A stretch of 64,000 nucleotides of DNA, from positions 1 through 64,000 of the forward strand of contig NZ_FQZN01000017.1 of assembly GCF_900142015.1 (NCBI RefSeq), in the 5' to 3' direction. The position numbers and the translations under genes are program-made. The notes under the pieces were generated by a model. It did no database searches. It had not been told where the DNA came from and saw only the letters and a program-made list of their open reading frames with translations. The stretch is from Bacteroides stercorirosoris (GTDB taxonomy: Bacteria > Bacteroidota > Bacteroidia > Bacteroidales > Bacteroidaceae). The first letter of the stretch is position 1, and the number at the start of each line of letters is the position of its first letter. Below are positions 25,485 through 34,307 of the stretch, one piece after another.

Positions 25485-27125
25485 CTAAGTTAATAATTTC
25501 CGCTTAGGATAAGGAATAATCAGTACAAATATCATACAAATAAGGCAGCCGTATACAGTCCAGCCCGCCATTTCCTTTACGGCAGACAGGGTAGCCTGCA
25601 CCTGAATCCGCCCTTTGGTAGACATTGCCGCCATATTGATTGCATCCTGCTTACTCTTTCCCTGATATTGCATGCCTTGAACAGTCTGGATAAACGAAGC
25701 GGAAGCCTCGGGATGAAGCATATCCACATTTTGTGCATAGCGGGTGACATAATGCTGCTGACGCTCCTGCAATATATTCGAGTAAAGAGCACCTCCGATG
25801 CCGGGTCCCAACACCATACGCACGGTAAGCATGACGCAAATCCAAGTAGAAAGGTACTTATAGGGCATGCGTTGCGTAGCATAGGCAGCCGTCAAGGCAT
25901 AAAGGAACATCATGCCGGTGGCACGGATAATAACCGGATACTTCATCCGCTCGTATAATCCGGCACTCTGCACTTCGAAGTACATGAATACTGCCGACAA
26001 TCCGAGAAACAGGAAACCGGCTGCAAACAGATACTTGAAATGCACTCCTTTAGAGCCCAATATCATAGAAGAGATAGCACCAATCGCATACCCTGCCATG
26101 CACCAGTTACCCAATGTCGCATTCTGGTAATTATCCAGTTTCATTCCGACACCCGTAAACACATTGACAAACATGGCACTCGAATTGAATATCATCAGTA
26201 ACAGATAAAGCAAAATTCCCATACGAATGGTACGTAACTTAAAGACATCCAACAGGAAGTAATGTGAATGGCGGTTCTTCTCCATATAGAAAAAGATACA
26301 GGCAGATATAGCCGCAACCAATGTGGCAGTGCGGATGGACTCATCATCATACCAATCCAAGACCTTGCCATAAACCAGCACATAAGTGATGCACACCAAT
26401 GTAATGCAGAACACCGCCACATTGCCGAACTGCCTGAAGTTGATAGGAAAACGGCGCGTAGCAAACTTATGATAAGGCATTGTGATAAAGATAACCAAAA
26501 TGGAAAGCAACACAGTACCCATCATAAAATAATACACATACTGCCATTCATACTCAAAAGCCAGCCATGCCGTTAGCGATGTGCCCAATTGCCCTAAAAT
26601 CATAAAGAACAGGTAAATACCCGGTTGGCTGACGCATCGGTCAATATCCAGTTTATTCCAACCCTTATCATCATCAGGTTCCAGTCCCGGAGTGATGTTA
26701 CGGGTAGCTTCCATTCCGGCAGCGTACTTGATAAGCGTAAACAGATTGACCATCATCAACACCATCCGCAGGAAGCCCATGAGCAGACTGCAAAGCGCCA
26801 GAATAAATATACTGTCCGTCTCCGCACAAATATAGCTAAAGACATACATGAGCGAGAACCCCGCCAGACACATCATCTTCTCCCGGCGAATACACATCAA
26901 GCGATACAGGAAAGGAGCGAAAGCCGCCATTCCGATGGAAGTGACGAAATTAGTGAACTGAATATGCTCGGAGATGATGCCCAGTCCACTCATCATCTCG
27001 GTGCTGTTGACAGAGTAAACGCCACCCACCGTAAGGATGGGGATAAAGAGCAACAACATGATGATGATGCCTACCGGTTTAGGCACCCAGTTGTAGAAGG
27101 GATAGTTTTTAGGGTACGAGGGCAT
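25485..27125 (-). CDS. MFS drug exporter, EmrB/DHA2-like
   Basis: A 546-residue inner-membrane transporter with about 14 hydrophobic segments, the size and topology of the DHA2 (EmrB) drug:proton antiporters. It lies 4 bases after the HlyD-type adaptor and so belongs to the same tripartite pump. The first segment begins VGIIIMLLLFIPILTVGG. The classical MFS motif A is poorly conserved, common in Bacteroidetes members. A long loop around residues 145-165 (PGLEPDDDKGWNKLD) is unusual. Substrate unknown; drug, bile-acid or organic-acid export are all plausible. Confidence 0.85.
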   Translation of the reverse strand: MPSYPKNYPFYNWVPKPVGIIIMLLLFIPILTVGGVYSVNSTEMMSGLGIISEHIQFTNFVTSIGMAAFAPFLYRLMCIRREKMMCLAGFSLMYVFSYICAETDSIFILALCSLLMGFLRMVLMMVNLFTLIKYAAGMEATRNITPGLEPDDDKGWNKLDIDRCVSQPGIYLFFMILGQLGTSLTAWLAFEYEWQYVYYFMMGTVLLSILVIFITMPYHKFATRRFPINFRQFGNVAVFCITLVCITYVLVYGKVLDWYDDESIRTATLVAAISACIFFYMEKNRHSHYFLLDVFKLRTIRMGILLYLLLMIFNSSAMFVNVFTGVGMKLDNYQNATLGNWCMAGYAIGAISSMILGSKGVHFKYLFAAGFLFLGLSAVFMYFEVQSAGLYERMKYPVIIRATGMMFLYALTAAYATQRMPYKYLSTWICVMLTVRMVLGPGIGGALYSNILQERQQHYVTRYAQNVDMLHPEASASFIQTVQGMQYQGKSKQDAINMAAMSTKGRIQVQATLSAVKEMAGWTVYGCLICMIFVLIIPYPKRKLLT

Positions 27126-27129
27126 GGCA

Positions 27130-28221
27130 TCAGAGTTTAGCTTTCACAACTACCATCATACCTGCCGCCAGTTTCCCATTATCTTCTTTGGAGAGATTGG
27201 TGAAATCGATACGAACCGGTATACGTTGCTGTATCTTCACGAAGTTTCCGGCAGAATTATCGGTGGGAACCAACGAATATTTAGAACCCGTAGCCCCCGA
27301 AATAGCTGTAACAGTTCCTGTGAATTCTCTATCGCTGATGGCATCCACCGTGATAGTCACCTCCTGCCCAAGATGCAGATTCTCAATCTGGGTTTCTTTA
27401 TAATTGGCAACAATCCACTTCTGCGTATCGGGCAAGATGTAAGTGATGGTCTGCCCTGCCGAGATGAATTGACCTTCCTCCAAGGCACGGCGTCCCAACT
27501 TTCCGTCACAAGGGGCTACGACCACTGTATAAGACAGGTTCAGCTTAGCCATTTCCAAGGCAGCCGTTGCCCGTTGGATAGCAGCCTCGGTACTCTCACG
27601 GCGATGAGACACTTCGTTCACTCCCGAGAGAGCCGCCTTCCGTTGACGCCTCACGGCTTCCAGTTTCTTGTGTGTGGCTTCATATTCCGTTTCTATCTGC
27701 TCTAACTGAATGGGAGTTGCAGCATTCCGTTTCACCAGATTTTCATAACGTTGGCGGTCTTTCTCCAGTTTGGCCAAACGGATTTCTATTTCAGAGATGG
27801 AAGCATCGTAGACGGATGCGGTGGTTTGCGTAGTCTGCAAGGTGGCTCCAATGACGGTGGCGCCTGCCTGTGCATCCTTCAGGGCGGCTTCGGCTTCCAT
27901 AACGCGGATTTTATATTCACGGTCGTCCAATACAAGCAAGGTGTCTCCCTTGCGAACTTCCTGGTGTTCGGTGAAATAAATCTTCCTGATATAACCCGAG
28001 GCACGCAGGTTGACAGGAGATATATACTGTTCTATTTGGGCATCGTTGCTGGTTTCGGTCTGCTTGTAATCTAGAAAGAGACAGACCACCTGTATGACTC
28101 CCCAAATCATGACACCTATTCCCAACAGGCTGATTACGACTTGCCAACGGCGTAATTTTCTCAACTTCTTTGCTTTCTCCTGATGCGTACTGGATGCGCT
28201 ATTGTTTTCTACTGTTTCCAT
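27130..28221 (-). CDS. HlyD/EmrA-type membrane fusion protein
   Basis: A 363-residue periplasmic adaptor anchored by one N-terminal membrane helix (about 27-48, WQVVISLLGIGVMIWGVIQV). A lipoyl-like domain is split by a helical hairpin: VSPVNLRASGYIRKIYFTEH and KLNLSYTVVVAPCDGKLG flank a coiled coil of about 100 residues; a beta-barrel domain (TVDAISDREFTGTVTAI) follows. It should bridge the MFS pump and TolC. It lies 24 bases after tolC and 4 before the MFS gene. Confidence 0.9.
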   Translation of the reverse strand: METVENNSASSTHQEKAKKLRKLRRWQVVISLLGIGVMIWGVIQVVCLFLDYKQTETSNDAQIEQYISPVNLRASGYIRKIYFTEHQEVRKGDTLLVLDDREYKIRVMEAEAALKDAQAGATVIGATLQTTQTTASVYDASISEIEIRLAKLEKDRQRYENLVKRNAATPIQLEQIETEYEATHKKLEAVRRQRKAALSGVNEVSHRRESTEAAIQRATAALEMAKLNLSYTVVVAPCDGKLGRRALEEGQFISAGQTITYILPDTQKWIVANYKETQIENLHLGQEVTITVDAISDREFTGTVTAISGATGSKYSLVPTDNSAGNFVKIQQRIPVRIDFTNLSKEDNGKLAAGMMVVVKAKL

Positions 28222-28245
28222 ATTCGGATGTTATTGATTAACTTG

Positions 28246-29571
28246 TTATTTGACTAATGATTCTATTTGCCCGGTCAGTTTCAGCAACATAAGGTTGGTC
28301 ACCCGATAGTTATAGTGGGCGCTGATGTAGTTGTTCTGGGCTTCGCTCATCCGCATTTCGTCTTGCAGCACTTCGGTCATCGAGGTGATGCCTTCGCGGT
28401 ATCGGTCCATAGTGACGGTATACACATCTTCGGCGAGCAAATAATTATCTTTCTGCTTTTTGAAATTCCGTTGGTTGTTCATCAGGTCGTTGGTGGCATT
28501 CAGGTATTGGGTCTGCAAATTCTTGCGGGTGTTCTCCTGTGCCAGTTTGATGTTTTCGATATCAATGACGGCCTTGCGGGTTTTATAGCGTTTGTCCAGA
28601 CCATCGAAAATGGGAACACGCAGCGAGAGGCCCAGGCCATAGGAACGGTACCAATGACCGGAAGGACCGGAATGAAACCAGTGGTAAGCCTTATCGGTGT
28701 AAGCGGAAAACATCCAGTTGCCCGTCAGATTCAGGGAAGGGATGTATCCGTAACCAATCATCTTCTTTTGCTGCTCGGCCAGTTGCCGTTGCGATTCCAG
28801 CAGTTGGAGTTCGTATAGGCTCTCCGAGAGTCCGGTCAATGCTACGGGGGTGATAGTTTCGGTATTCACCGGCACTAAGGCTATTTGCTTTTCTGCGGGA
28901 TAATCGATGATGTATTTCAGCAGGTTCAGTTGCTGTTCCAGCATGGCCTGTGCATTGTCATACTGTACTTTCAGGTTTTCGAGATTGATGTTCACCCGTT
29001 TCACATCGACTTCCATTGCCATTCCGTTGTCATAGAAGGCCTGCGTGATGTTCTGCAATTCTTCAAGACGGGTGATATTGGCTTTTATCAGTGCAATTTG
29101 CTCGGCGGTGACCTGCCCCAGATAATACATTTTGCAGACTTGCAGGATGAGGTCTTCCCTCGCCTTTTCGTAGGTGAGGCGGTTCATCTCGTCCATCGTC
29201 CGCGCAATGGAGATGCTGGTGTAGAGGGTTTGGTTATAGAGTGGCATTTGGAGCTGCAATCCTGCGTTGGCACTGTATTGCAGGGTATGAGTCACATTGT
29301 AGGGATTGCCGTAAGCTGAGCCGTCGGTAACGGAGACAGGCGGGTCGATGTTATCATTATAATTGGCAAAACCATTGATTTGGGGCAACAATCGTGCCCG
29401 GTTCTCGGAGATGCCATACCTTCCCTTTTGTATCTCTTTCCGTTTACTTTGCAGGGACAGGTTGTTCTCGATGCCTATCTTCAGACAGTCTTCCAATGCC
29501 AGGGTATCTTGTGCGCCTGCACTCGCAACGGGCAGGCAGAAAAAGGAAAAAATGAACAGTAACCTTCTCAT
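28246..29571 (-). CDS. TolC-family outer membrane efflux protein
   Basis: A 441-residue exported protein with a signal peptide ending near ASAGAQ (residue 20). It shows the duplicated TolC architecture: two long helical hairpins, each preceded by short beta strands (NISPxx-type; FNGFANYNDNIDPP and LNLTGNWMFSAY). It forms the trimeric outer-membrane channel of the pump. It is the first gene of a four-gene operon (tolC, hlyD, MFS, araC), and a TAACTTTG box lies upstream at 29595. Confidence 0.9.
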   Translation of the reverse strand: MRRLLFIFSFFCLPVASAGAQDTLALEDCLKIGIENNLSLQSKRKEIQKGRYGISENRARLLPQINGFANYNDNIDPPVSVTDGSAYGNPYNVTHTLQYSANAGLQLQMPLYNQTLYTSISIARTMDEMNRLTYEKAREDLILQVCKMYYLGQVTAEQIALIKANITRLEELQNITQAFYDNGMAMEVDVKRVNINLENLKVQYDNAQAMLEQQLNLLKYIIDYPAEKQIALVPVNTETITPVALTGLSESLYELQLLESQRQLAEQQKKMIGYGYIPSLNLTGNWMFSAYTDKAYHWFHSGPSGHWYRSYGLGLSLRVPIFDGLDKRYKTRKAVIDIENIKLAQENTRKNLQTQYLNATNDLMNNQRNFKKQKDNYLLAEDVYTVTMDRYREGITSMTEVLQDEMRMSEAQNNYISAHYNYRVTNLMLLKLTGQIESLVK

Positions 29572-29594
29572 AACAATTATTTGATATTTGGAAG

Positions 29595-29602
29595 CAAAGT
29601 TA
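29595..29602 (-). promoter_or_regulatory. -7 box of the efflux operon
   Basis: TAACTTTG on the minus strand, 23 bases before the tolC start. No -33 box is evident, which fits dependence on an activator such as the AraC protein of the same operon. Confidence 0.5.
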
Positions 29603-29683
29603 GCGGGTTAGTGCAAAAGGATGCTGTCTATATATCGACTGTTTATGTTCACATTTTCCCTTTTTATAGGGAGATGGGCTTCG

Positions 29684-29806
29684 CAATTGACAATTGACAA
29701 TTGACAATTACCATTCGGAACAATTACCATTCGTGACAATTGCTTAAGCTCCATATAGCGCAGCCTAATTGTCAATTGTCAATTTTTAGCGGGCATTCGC
29801 CCGCTA
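29684..29806. repeat. CAATTGA repeats and hairpin in a 363-base gap
   Basis: Between tolC and the next gene (29572-29934) there are four tandem CAATTGA units (29684-29710), an inverse copy (TAATTGTCAATTGTCAATT, 29767-29785) that can pair with them, and a perfect 8-bp stem TAGCGGGC-ATTC-GCCCGCTA (29787-29806). This looks like a dispersed non-coding repeat rather than a gene. Nothing else is seen in the gap. Confidence 0.6.
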
Positions 29807-29934
29807 AATTATCATTCATAATGCAAGCTAATCAAGAACATCTACTTATGTAAAAAAAGGTAAATGCAGGAAACCATAAAAACGTTTCAATTGTTACTTA
29901 AAAGATAGCATGACAACATGTATAACTAAAATAA

Positions 29935-30237
29935 ATGATTATGGAAACAAACAAAAAACTAATCGCAGTCGTAGAAATTGGTGGTGACAAAGCAGTTCAA
30001 TTCTGGGCAAGAGCCGACGACCTGGCACAGCAATACAATGGAAAGTCAACGGATATAGTTTATACAGTGGTGAAACTTCCCGACTCTGATAACCTGTTCC
30101 GCTTCTTTGCCGCTTCAAAAGAAGAAATGACGCATGAAACTTTGCTGGAATGCAGTCGTGAGTTTCTGGATGAATTGCTGACACTGATTCCCAGCGAATG
30201 TGTCAGGATAAAGATTGCGGAAGGTAAAGAAGAATAA
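29935..30237 (+). CDS. Small conserved-looking protein, unknown
   Basis: A 100-residue cytoplasmic protein that I do not recognise. The sequence is well-ordered (alternating strands and helices, KLIAVVEIGGDKAVQFWARAD then SREFLDELLTLIPSECVRIKI) with no low complexity, and base use resembles nearby chromosomal genes, so it is probably real. Start can be ATG 29935 or ATG 29941; MET-N at 29941 is equally plausible. The next gene is 113 bases further and has its own -7 box. Confidence 0.55.
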   Translation: MIMETNKKLIAVVEIGGDKAVQFWARADDLAQQYNGKSTDIVYTVVKLPDSDNLFRFFAASKEEMTHETLLECSREFLDELLTLIPSECVRIKIAEGKEE

Positions 30238-30310
30238 AAAGAAGTACACCGGATACAGGTGGGACGAAGGATTGGGGGCACAGAAAGAGAGCAAATAGAA
30301 ATACATTCAC

Positions 30311-30318
30311 TATCTTTG
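30311..30318 (+). promoter_or_regulatory. -7 box of the radical SAM gene
   Basis: TATCTTTG, 32 bases before the start codon at 30351. Confidence 0.55.
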
Positions 30319-30350
30319 CAATCGTTTTTGTAAACCCAACCCTATATAAA

Positions 30351-31988
30351 ATGAAGTTACTCTGGCTCGACCTGAACAGTTCATACGCCCACTCCTCACT
30401 GGCACTTCCCGCACTGCATGCACAGATAGCCGACGACGACGCCATCGAATGGGACATCGTATCCGCCACCATCAACGAGAATGTGGGCATGGTAGCGGGC
30501 GAAGTCTACCGCCGCCGTCCCGACCTGCTTGCCGCCACCGTCTGGTTGTTCAACCACGAGCAACTGTTGCACATCATTTCAAGAGTAAAAGCCCTACTGC
30601 CCCAATGCTGCATCGTATTGGGCGGACCGGAATTTCTGGGGGACAACGAATTCTTCCTGCGCAGTAATCCGTTTGTCAGTTGCGTGTTCAGGGGAGAAGG
30701 CGAAGAGGTGTTCCCGCAATGGATAACCCACCGCAACAATCCGGCGGAATGGAAGAATATCCTCGGACTCTGCTACCTCGACTCCCACGGAAATTACATC
30801 GACAACGGCATCGCCCGCGTGCTGGACTTCCATCACCTCATTCCCCCCGAGAAAAGCCGTTTCTTCAACTGGAGCAAGCCTTTCGTGCAACTGGAAACCA
30901 CACGGGGCTGCTTCAACACCTGCGCCTTCTGCGTCAGTGGTGGAGAAAAACCCGTGCGCACCCTGTCCATCGAGGCAATCCGCGAACGGCTGCAAATCAT
31001 CCACCGACACGGAATAAAGAACGTGCGTGTGCTCGACCGTACTTTCAATTATAATACCCGCCGGGCAAAGGAGCTGTTGGAACTGTTCCTTGAATTCGCC
31101 CCCGATATACGTTTCCACCTGGAAATGCACCCTGCCCTACTTTCCGAAGAGGTGAAAGAGGAGTTAAAGCGCCTGCCCGAAGGGTTGCTGCATCTGGAAG
31201 CCGGCATACAAAGCCTGCGCGAGCCGGTGCTTGTGCAAAGCCGACGGATGGGCCGACTGTCGGATGCGCTGGAAGGACTGAAATTCCTGTGTGCCCTCCC
31301 CAACATGGAAACGCATGCCGACCTGATTGCCGGACTCCCGCTCTATCACCTTTCGGAGATATTCGAGGACATCCGCGTATTGGCGGAATATGGCGCCGGA
31401 GAAATACAACTGGAGTCCCTGAAACTGCTTCCCGGCACGGAAATGCGCCGCAGGGCGGAAGAACTGGGCATACAATATTCCCCGTTCCCACCCTACGAGG
31501 TGCTGCAAACCCGCGAAATCAATGTGGACGAACTGCAAACCGCGCGGCAACTTTCGCGCCTGCTGGATGGATTTTATAATGCTCCTGCCTGGCAAGGTAT
31601 AACCCGAAGACTAATTTTGGATAACGAAACGTTCCTGCACGATTTTCTGGAACATCTGATACGGATAGGATTGATAGACCAGCCGATGAGTCTGGAAAAA
31701 CGGGGCCTCATCCTGTATGAGTTCTGCAAGCGGCATTATCCCGAATATCAGTCGGAAGCAAGCATCGCCTGGATAGAGGCGGGCATGTCGCTGAAGAAGC
31801 TCCCGGCAGAACGGGTAAAGACCAAGCGGCAAGTTCCTCCCGGACATTGGGAAGTGCTGTATGGAGAATACAGGGAGAACCTCCGGCTTTGTTTCCTGCC
31901 GATCGGCGAGGAAGAAAACCGGGGATATTGGTTCGGCTTTGAGTCGGAGATACAGAAAATAGAGCCGGTGTTCAAGGCAAGAAATTAA
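30351..31988 (+). CDS. B12-binding radical SAM protein, DUF4080 type
   Basis: A 545-residue enzyme. Residues 1-130 resemble a cobalamin-binding domain (LNSSYAHSSLALPAL, VLGGPEFLGDN, FRGEGEEVFPQW). The radical SAM core follows, with the 4Fe-4S motif CFNTCAFC at 187-194, GGEKPVRTLS and a C-terminal DUF4080-like region (from about 400). Such proteins catalyse radical chemistry on unknown substrates, often methylation or methylthiolation. It appears to be a single-gene unit, richer in GC than the genes to the left. The exact reaction cannot be deduced. Confidence 0.85.
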   Translation: MKLLWLDLNSSYAHSSLALPALHAQIADDDAIEWDIVSATINENVGMVAGEVYRRRPDLLAATVWLFNHEQLLHIISRVKALLPQCCIVLGGPEFLGDNEFFLRSNPFVSCVFRGEGEEVFPQWITHRNNPAEWKNILGLCYLDSHGNYIDNGIARVLDFHHLIPPEKSRFFNWSKPFVQLETTRGCFNTCAFCVSGGEKPVRTLSIEAIRERLQIIHRHGIKNVRVLDRTFNYNTRRAKELLELFLEFAPDIRFHLEMHPALLSEEVKEELKRLPEGLLHLEAGIQSLREPVLVQSRRMGRLSDALEGLKFLCALPNMETHADLIAGLPLYHLSEIFEDIRVLAEYGAGEIQLESLKLLPGTEMRRRAEELGIQYSPFPPYEVLQTREINVDELQTARQLSRLLDGFYNAPAWQGITRRLILDNETFLHDFLEHLIRIGLIDQPMSLEKRGLILYEFCKRHYPEYQSEASIAWIEAGMSLKKLPAERVKTKRQVPPGHWEVLYGEYRENLRLCFLPIGEEENRGYWFGFESEIQKIEPVFKARN

Positions 31989-32022
31989 ATATACAAGACT
32001 ACTGCTATCGGTTTCACAAAGA

Positions 32023-32889
32023 TCATAAGCCCGCAATCTCTTCGGGAGTCAAACCGGTAGCCTTTGATATTAAATCGGCAGAAGTGCCAAGTTGCTTTAA
32101 ATTACGAGCTATAGAAAAACATTTTTCTATACTACCTTCCTCACGTCCTTCAGCACGTCCCTCTTCTCGTCCTTCTTCACGTCCTTCCAGTCTTGACGCT
32201 TCCAATACTGACAAATGCGTGCGATACGCGTTTACGCTTCGCCAATAAAGTTCATTCTCCTCTTCGTTTAGAGAAGATACATCGGCAATTTCTTCAAGCT
32301 TCTCGAAGACTGCCTTGCGGGCCTTAAAAGGCATTCGTTTTAGTGTCTCCATATTCTTCAGCACATAAATCCAACGTTCAAAATCATTTTCACATTTCTC
32401 TTCTTCTTTATCAAACACCGGCAGAGCGATAAAAATGGGGCGCATCTTGTCGCTGAATAACTGGCCTGTTTCACGGTCGGCAAGAATGATGTCGGTACGT
32501 AACTTAACATTATCCTTGAGCAAAAAGTTCATGAAGAACACACCATATACAGCCTTGATGTCGAACATCCAGTCACCTCTCTGCCCCTGACGGGTAACAG
32601 CATGCGACAGGTAAAACAAGGCGCGTTCCCTGAAATAGGCCTGAGACTTATTCTGCATCTCAACAATGATCTTCTCTCCCGTGTCTGTGGTGCAATGAAT
32701 ATCATAAATCAGCGCACGGGCATCCTCCCACTCCGGCAGTTGTTCGTTGTTCAGAAAGGTCAGGTCAGTAATCACCCGCTCGCCCTTCAATAAGTCATTT
32801 AAGAAATCTATCAGTAAGTCCTTTGATATCTCCTGACCGAATATTTTCTTAAAGCCGTAATCGGTAAACGGATTGATAAATCTTCCCAT
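32023..32889 (-). CDS. Rpn-family PD-(D/E)XK nuclease/transposase-like protein
   Basis: A 288-residue protein of the Rpn/PDDEXK_2 family, associated with recombination and with mobile DNA. The signature is FTDYGFKKIFGQE (residues 8-20), then the nuclease core YDIHCTTDTGEKIIVEMQ (about 63-80), where D64, E77 and Q79 correspond to the D-E-x-Q active site. The C-terminal half is helical and contains five back-to-back EGREEGR-type units (about 233-250), encoded by 12-base tandem repeats. A conserved C-terminal short helix ATGLTPEEIAGL follows. A TATCTTTG box lies at 32922. Often present in many copies; whether it mobilises DNA is unclear. Confidence 0.85.
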   Translation of the reverse strand: MGRFINPFTDYGFKKIFGQEISKDLLIDFLNDLLKGERVITDLTFLNNEQLPEWEDARALIYDIHCTTDTGEKIIVEMQNKSQAYFRERALFYLSHAVTRQGQRGDWMFDIKAVYGVFFMNFLLKDNVKLRTDIILADRETGQLFSDKMRPIFIALPVFDKEEEKCENDFERWIYVLKNMETLKRMPFKARKAVFEKLEEIADVSSLNEEENELYWRSVNAYRTHLSVLEASRLEGREEGREEGRAEGREEGSIEKCFSIARNLKQLGTSADLISKATGLTPEEIAGL

Positions 32890-32921
32890 GTCGTTGTTTT
32901 CTGTTTCTTAATCTACCCCTG

Positions 32922-32929
32922 CAAAGATA
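32922..32929 (-). promoter_or_regulatory. -7 box of the Rpn gene
   Basis: TATCTTTG on the minus strand, 32 bases before the start codon. Confidence 0.5.
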
Positions 32930-33063
32930 AACAAATAGCTTGAATAAGAGATAGATTTATACAATAAACCATCAAAAAAACAGGAGAAGGACGAATATGA
33001 TATTTTTTTCATGCTCATTTGAGATTATGCCTTTGCCATGCAAAGGTTACGGATTAGTTATGC

Positions 33064-33071
33064 TATCTTTG
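33064..33071 (+). promoter_or_regulatory. -7 box of the HU-like gene
   Basis: TATCTTTG; expected start near 33077, which puts all six 22-base repeats in a 212-base 5' leader. Confidence 0.6.
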
Positions 33072-33084
33072 CGACTTGGCATAT

Positions 33085-33216
33085 CATCATCCGCATTGAT
33101 GGTAGGCATCATCCGTATTGATGATAGGCATCATCCGCATTGATGATAGTCATCATCCGTATTGATGATAGGCATCATCCGTATTGATGGTAGGCATCAT
33201 CCGTATTGATGATATA
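33085..33216 (+). repeat. Six tandem 22-base hairpin repeats in the leader of the HU-like gene
   Basis: Six uninterrupted copies at 33085, 33107, 33129, 33151, 33173 and 33195. Each carries ATCATC, six bases, then GATGAT (GATGGT in copies 1 and 5), so every copy is its own inverted repeat. Copies 1 and 3 have CGCATT between the arms, the others CGTATT. 22 bases is about two helical turns, so bound proteins would line up on one DNA face; as RNA they would give a row of small hairpins. No unique spacers occur, so this is not CRISPR. The rest of the 32890-33288 gap is A/T-rich with no gene. Confidence 0.85.
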
Positions 33217-33288
33217 TTAAAGATATAGATAAGTCTCGCTCAGTCGTAGCATCAAGGCTATTAAACCATAAAGAAAGGAGAAATCAAC

Positions 33289-33705
33289 ATGGCTTTCTAC
33301 AAAAAACAAAAAATACATGGAAAGTGGTATCCGAGAGCAATAACCAAAGGTCGCCCTGCTACAACAGATGATGTGGCAAAACGACTGTCGCTTATGTCAA
33401 CGGTAAGTCCGGGAGATACCTATGCGGTACTCGTAAATCTGGGTGAAGTGTTGGGCGAACTGATGAGTGCAGGTCGGTCGGTACGGTTGAAAGGTGTAGG
33501 AACATTTTATCTCACTTGTCAATCGGAGAATCAGGGAGTAGACACTCCCGAAGAAGTCAGTCCCCAGCAAATCACTGATACAAAAGTGCGCTTCATCCCC
33601 GAATACAGTCGTGAGCAAAACAACCGGGTGACCGACCGCACCCTCATCGACCCTTATCTGGAATGGGTAGACTTTGACGAAATAGGCAACAACAGCAACA
33701 AATAA
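33289..33705 (+). CDS. HU-like DNA-binding protein
   Basis: A 138-residue HU-related protein, longer than classic HU. It begins with MAFYKKQKIHGKWYPRA, the typical N-terminal strand of the Bacteroidetes HU-like DNA-binding family, has the helical pair DDVAKRLSLMSTVSPGD and VLGELMSAGRSVRLKGVGTF (about 52-71), and an acidic C-terminal tail (LEWVDFDEIGNNSNK). A Shine-Dalgarno-like AAAGGAG lies before the ATG. The six-repeat leader suggests dedicated control, possibly by the protein itself. The pentapeptide-repeat gene follows after 44 bases. Confidence 0.8.
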   Translation: MAFYKKQKIHGKWYPRAITKGRPATTDDVAKRLSLMSTVSPGDTYAVLVNLGEVLGELMSAGRSVRLKGVGTFYLTCQSENQGVDTPEEVSPQQITDTKVRFIPEYSREQNNRVTDRTLIDPYLEWVDFDEIGNNSNK

Positions 33706-33749
33706 CCCCTCTTCAAGAGGCTGAACAAGACCAATTTCAACCCCACCAT

Positions 33750-34307
33750 ATGGAAAACCAAATCATCGAAAAAGTCGATTTCGCCATCGACGAACTGGAA
33801 CCCAACTACTACGAATGTACCTTCGACAAATGCAACTTCTCCGGCCAGAGCATCGGCAGAGTTATCTTTGAGAGATGCACCTTCAAAGAATGCAACCTGT
33901 CACTGGTGAAAGCCAGCAACACCTCCTGGCTGGACGTCCTCTTCACCGACTGCAAGATGACAGGCATCAACTTCACCCTCAGCAACCGCTTCGGCCTGTC
34001 CGTGGAGTTCCGCAACTGCCTCCTCTCCTATGCCCTTTTCACCGAAATGAAGCTGAAAGGCACCCGCTTCATCCGCTGCGACCTGCAAAATGCCGACTTC
34101 ATGGAGACGCAACTCCCCGAAGCCAAGTTCACCGAGTGTGACCTCTGCTACGCCTCCTTCCACCACACCAACCTGGAAAAAGCCGATTTCAGCACCGCCC
34201 GCAACTACGCCCTGAACCCTGCCGCCAACCGCCTGAAGAAAGCCCGGTTCTCCCGCTACGGGCTGGAAGGACTGCTGACGGGGTTAGGAATAGAGGTTGT
34301 CGACTAA
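33750..34307 (+). CDS. Pentapeptide repeat protein
   Basis: A 185-residue protein built from pentapeptide repeats (A/C-D/N-L/F-x-x), for example CTFDKCNFSGQSIGRVIFER, CDLQNADFMETQLPEA and CDLCYASFHHTNLEKADFS. These form a right-handed quadrilateral beta helix, as in the Qnr and McbG proteins that mimic DNA and protect gyrase. Sequence size and central interruptions are Qnr-like, but resistance cannot be inferred. A short C-terminal helix (NRLKKARFSRYGLEGLL) ends it. Its 3' end overlaps the convergent histidine kinase gene by 24 bases. Confidence 0.85.
   Translation: MENQIIEKVDFAIDELEPNYYECTFDKCNFSGQSIGRVIFERCTFKECNLSLVKASNTSWLDVLFTDCKMTGINFTLSNRFGLSVEFRNCLLSYALFTEMKLKGTRFIRCDLQNADFMETQLPEAKFTECDLCYASFHHTNLEKADFSTARNYALNPAANRLKKARFSRYGLEGLLTGLGIEVVD

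Noticed and set aside
30594..31491. Antisense frames over the radical SAM gene
   Set aside because: GC-rich shadow frames without starts, signals or domains; the plus-strand gene has clear catalytic motifs.
33085..33216. CRISPR array
   Set aside because: The 22-base units are directly joined with no unique spacers, are each self-complementary, and no cas genes are near.
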